The notes beneath the pieces are model-generated. The model was given only the letters and a program-made list of their open reading frames with translations. It was not told the DNA's origin and did not search any database. Source: Maricaulaceae bacterium EIL42A08 (GTDB lineage Bacteria > Pseudomonadota > Alphaproteobacteria > Caulobacterales > Maricaulaceae). Taken from it: a DNA stretch of 64,000 bases. This document shows positions 62,214-64,000 of the stretch, piece after piece; the first letter of the stretch is position 1; each line of letters opens with the position of its first letter. Made by a program: the position numbers and the translations under genes. The DNA lies in the NCBI GenBank assembly GCA_024178355.1, contig JAMZNZ010000002.1:1283501-1347500 (forward strand). The letters run 5' to 3'.

Positions 62214-63087
62214 GGCCATCCCCGATGAAGTTAAAGCAGAACAGCGTCACCATCATGGTCAGCGCCGGAAAATAAAGCGTCCACGGCGCGATCTCCATGT
62301 CGCGGGCCCCGTTGGAAATGAGGTTACCCAGCGAAGTCAGCGGCTCCTGAACGCCCAGCCCCAGGAAGGAGAGGAAGCTTTCAGCCAGGATCACCACCGG
62401 AATTGTCAAAGTGACATAGACCACCACCGGGCCCAGCACGTTGGGAACGATATGGCGGCGAATGATTGAAAGCTGACCAACACCAGCGGCATGAGCCGCC
62501 TCCACAAATTCCATACCCCTCAACGCGATGGTCTGACCGCGCACGATGCGGGCCATGGTCAGCCATTCCACCGCGCCAATAGCCACGAAGATCAGGATGA
62601 TATTGCGTCCAAAGACCACCATCAGAATGATCACGAAGAAGATGAAGGGAATGGCATAGAGCACGTCCACGATCCGCATCATCAGCTGATCGAGGCGACC
62701 GCCCACAAAGCCGGCTGTTGCGCCCCACAACACACCAATGGCCAGCGAGACCATGGTGGCGACCACACCAACCATCAGGCTCATGCGCAAGCCAACCAGC
62801 GTTCTGGCAAACAGGTCTCGCCCCTGGGCGTCGGTTCCGAAAATGTGGAAGTTTTCGAACGTTGGCGGCAGCTGCACACGATCGCGATAGATAAACGCGC
62901 TGTCGTGGATCCAAAGCAAAGGACCGATGAACGCCAGAAACACCAGCACGGCCAGGAGACAGATACTGAAGACTGCGGCCTTGTTGCGCAAAAGGCGCGT
63001 GCGCGCATCATCCCACAGCGAGCGGCCCTTGACCGCTGCGCCTTCCATCATTTCGCGCTTTTCAGCCGGTGTGGATGTCAGGCTCAT
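62182..63087 (-). CDS. oppC: Oligopeptide ABC transporter permease OppC
   Basis: 301 aa with an N-terminal membrane helix followed by a periplasmic loop and five more helices. The EAA loop (EAAHAAGVGQLSIIRRHIVPN) contacts the ATPase. The ATG at 63087 overlaps the oppB stop by 4 bp (ATGA). Its last codons overlap the tandem repeat at 62129-62213. Confidence 0.9.
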   Translation of the reverse strand: MSLTSTPAEKREMMEGAAVKGRSLWDDARTRLLRNKAAVFSICLLAVLVFLAFIGPLLWIHDSAFIYRDRVQLPPTFENFHIFGTDAQGRDLFARTLVGLRMSLMVGVVATMVSLAIGVLWGATAGFVGGRLDQLMMRIVDVLYAIPFIFFVIILMVVFGRNIILIFVAIGAVEWLTMARIVRGQTIALRGMEFVEAAHAAGVGQLSIIRRHIVPNVLGPVVVYVTLTIPVVILAESFLSFLGLGVQEPLTSLGNLISNGARDMEIAPWTLYFPALTMMVTLFCFNFIGDGLRDAIDPKDR

Positions 63088-64000
63088 TCTTCGTACTTCA
63101 CTTTCGGATTGAGGACCGCGTAAAGCAGGTCAGCAATCAGATTAAGGACGATGATCAAGGTCGCGTACAGGATCACGACCCCCATCACCACGGTATAGTC
63201 GCGCTGCAGAGCGGCGAACACAAACTGACGGCCAATGCCAGGCAGGGAGAAGACCTGCTCAATCACGATGGAGCCGGTCAGAAGCGCTGCCGATGCCGGG
63301 CCGAGATAACTCACCAACGGCAGGATAGCGCTACGCAGAGCATGGCGCGAAATCACAGCGGTCGCCGATAGGCCCTTGGCCCGTGCCGTACGGATATAGT
63401 TGGAGCGGATCACCTCGATCATGGAGGCCCGCATCAGCCGCGAGATGATCGCGATCTGCGGCAGCGCCAGCGTAATCACAGGCAGGATCAGGCGCTCCGG
63501 CGTCATGCCCAATCTGGGATCAAGGCCGCCAGAGGGCAGCCATCCCAGGTAAATCCCAATGAAGAGCGCCAGAATCGGACCGACCACAAAGGGTGGAATC
63601 ACAATCCCGACGGTTGCAAAAGCCACCACGCCATAGTCGGCCGGCGTGTTCTGGCGCAGCGCGGCAATCGAGCCCATGATCGTCCCGATAAAGACTGCCA
63701 GAGTGATCGAAAGCAGACCGATCGTGGCTGAAACCGGAAAGCCTTCGGCAATGATATCGGCCACGTCCTTGTCACGAAACTTGAGCGACGGCCCCAGATC
63801 ACCTTGAACCAGCGCGCCCATATAATCGAAATATTGCAGGACAATATGCTTATCCATGCCATAGGCCGCCATGATGTTCTGGCGAATTTCCTCTGGCATT
63901 GGGCGCTCAAGGTCGAACGGACCGCCCGGCGCAACGCGCATCATGAAGAATGCGACCGTGATGATCACCAGGATCGTCGGAATCGCGATCAGAATGCGGC
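63084..64000 (-). CDS. oppB: Oligopeptide ABC transporter permease OppB, N-terminus missing
   Basis: The frame runs off the right edge; codons before 63968 continue as IPTILVIITVAFF, the normal start of the first helix of OppB. At least 305 aa are visible, with the EAA-type loop RTARAKGLSATAVISRHALR. It pairs with OppC and uses OppA. The translation start lies outside the window. Confidence 0.9.
   Translation of the reverse strand, partial: RILIAIPTILVIITVAFFMMRVAPGGPFDLERPMPEEIRQNIMAAYGMDKHIVLQYFDYMGALVQGDLGPSLKFRDKDVADIIAEGFPVSATIGLLSITLAVFIGTIMGSIAALRQNTPADYGVVAFATVGIVIPPFVVGPILALFIGIYLGWLPSGGLDPRLGMTPERLILPVITLALPQIAIISRLMRASMIEVIRSNYIRTARAKGLSATAVISRHALRSAILPLVSYLGPASAALLTGSIVIEQVFSLPGIGRQFVFAALQRDYTVVMGVVILYATLIIVLNLIADLLYAVLNPKVKYEE

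Overview
The window is a chromosomal stretch of an alphaproteobacterium close to the Caulobacterales/Maricaulales (Hyphomonadaceae, Maricaulis or Oceanicaulis type). The support is a Caulobacter-type Tad/Cpa pilus locus, a PodJ-type polar organiser, many DUF2336/DUF3667-class alphaproteobacterial families, high GC with strong GC-rich codon bias, and a fused aspartate kinase/diaminopimelate decarboxylase. No CRISPR, prophage or IS transposase gene was seen. The family assignments come from reading motifs, not from database searches.

Layout. 1-2.3 kb: minus-strand pepA, an NlpC/P60 hydrolase and the 5' end of dapE. 2.4-15.4 kb: Tad pilus locus. A TadD-like lipoprotein lies on plus; flp, cpaA, cpaB, cpaC, cpaD, cpaE, cpaF, tadB, tadC and one unknown gene lie on minus; a secretin-N-domain protein and two TadE/TadG pseudopilins lie on plus. 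A GIY-YIG gene bracketed by a perfect 39-bp inverted repeat sits inside this locus. 15.4-20.6 kb: pabC, pabB, a tyrosine phosphatase, a small membrane protein and AMP nucleosidase. 20.8-23.4 kb: the lysC-lysA fusion. 23.4-26.8 kb: the only clearly accessory region. It is gene-poor and hairpin-rich, with two diverged copies of a ~310-340 bp non-coding repeat flanking a frameshifted gene. 26.8-33.9 kb: a fatty/branched-chain acyl-CoA oxidation operon headed by a MerR regulator with a LiuR-like operator. 34.0-45.7 kb: an exported TPR-like protein, the PodJ homologue, a TauE/TIGR02186/DUF3429 membrane operon, a saccharopine-dehydrogenase-like enzyme, PdeM, a DUF2336 protein and an MFS transporter. 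45.7-48.5 kb: msrB and a lipoprotein oligopeptidase B. 48.5-55.6 kb: a TonB energising system (DUF3450, long ExbB, ExbB, two ExbD, TonB, TPR), followed by a second TonB and a small partner. 56.2-56.5 kb: tRNA-Gln and tRNA-Pro. 56.6-64 kb: sppA, a DUF3667 protein and an oligopeptide ABC importer (oppA, oppC, oppB) that runs off the right edge.

The genes fit a surface-attached, peptide- and lipid-scavenging marine lifestyle: Tad pili and a polarity factor for adhesion, a TonB system plus Opp importer and several peptidases for polymer and peptide uptake, and a beta-oxidation operon. The strongest candidates for something undescribed are (a) the GIY-YIG gene inside a 39-bp inverted repeat and (b) the repeat pair at 24.3 and 26.2 kb, whose hairpin stems covary and which end in DnaA-box-like 9-mers, next to a cluster of five GGGATAA/TTATCCC motifs.
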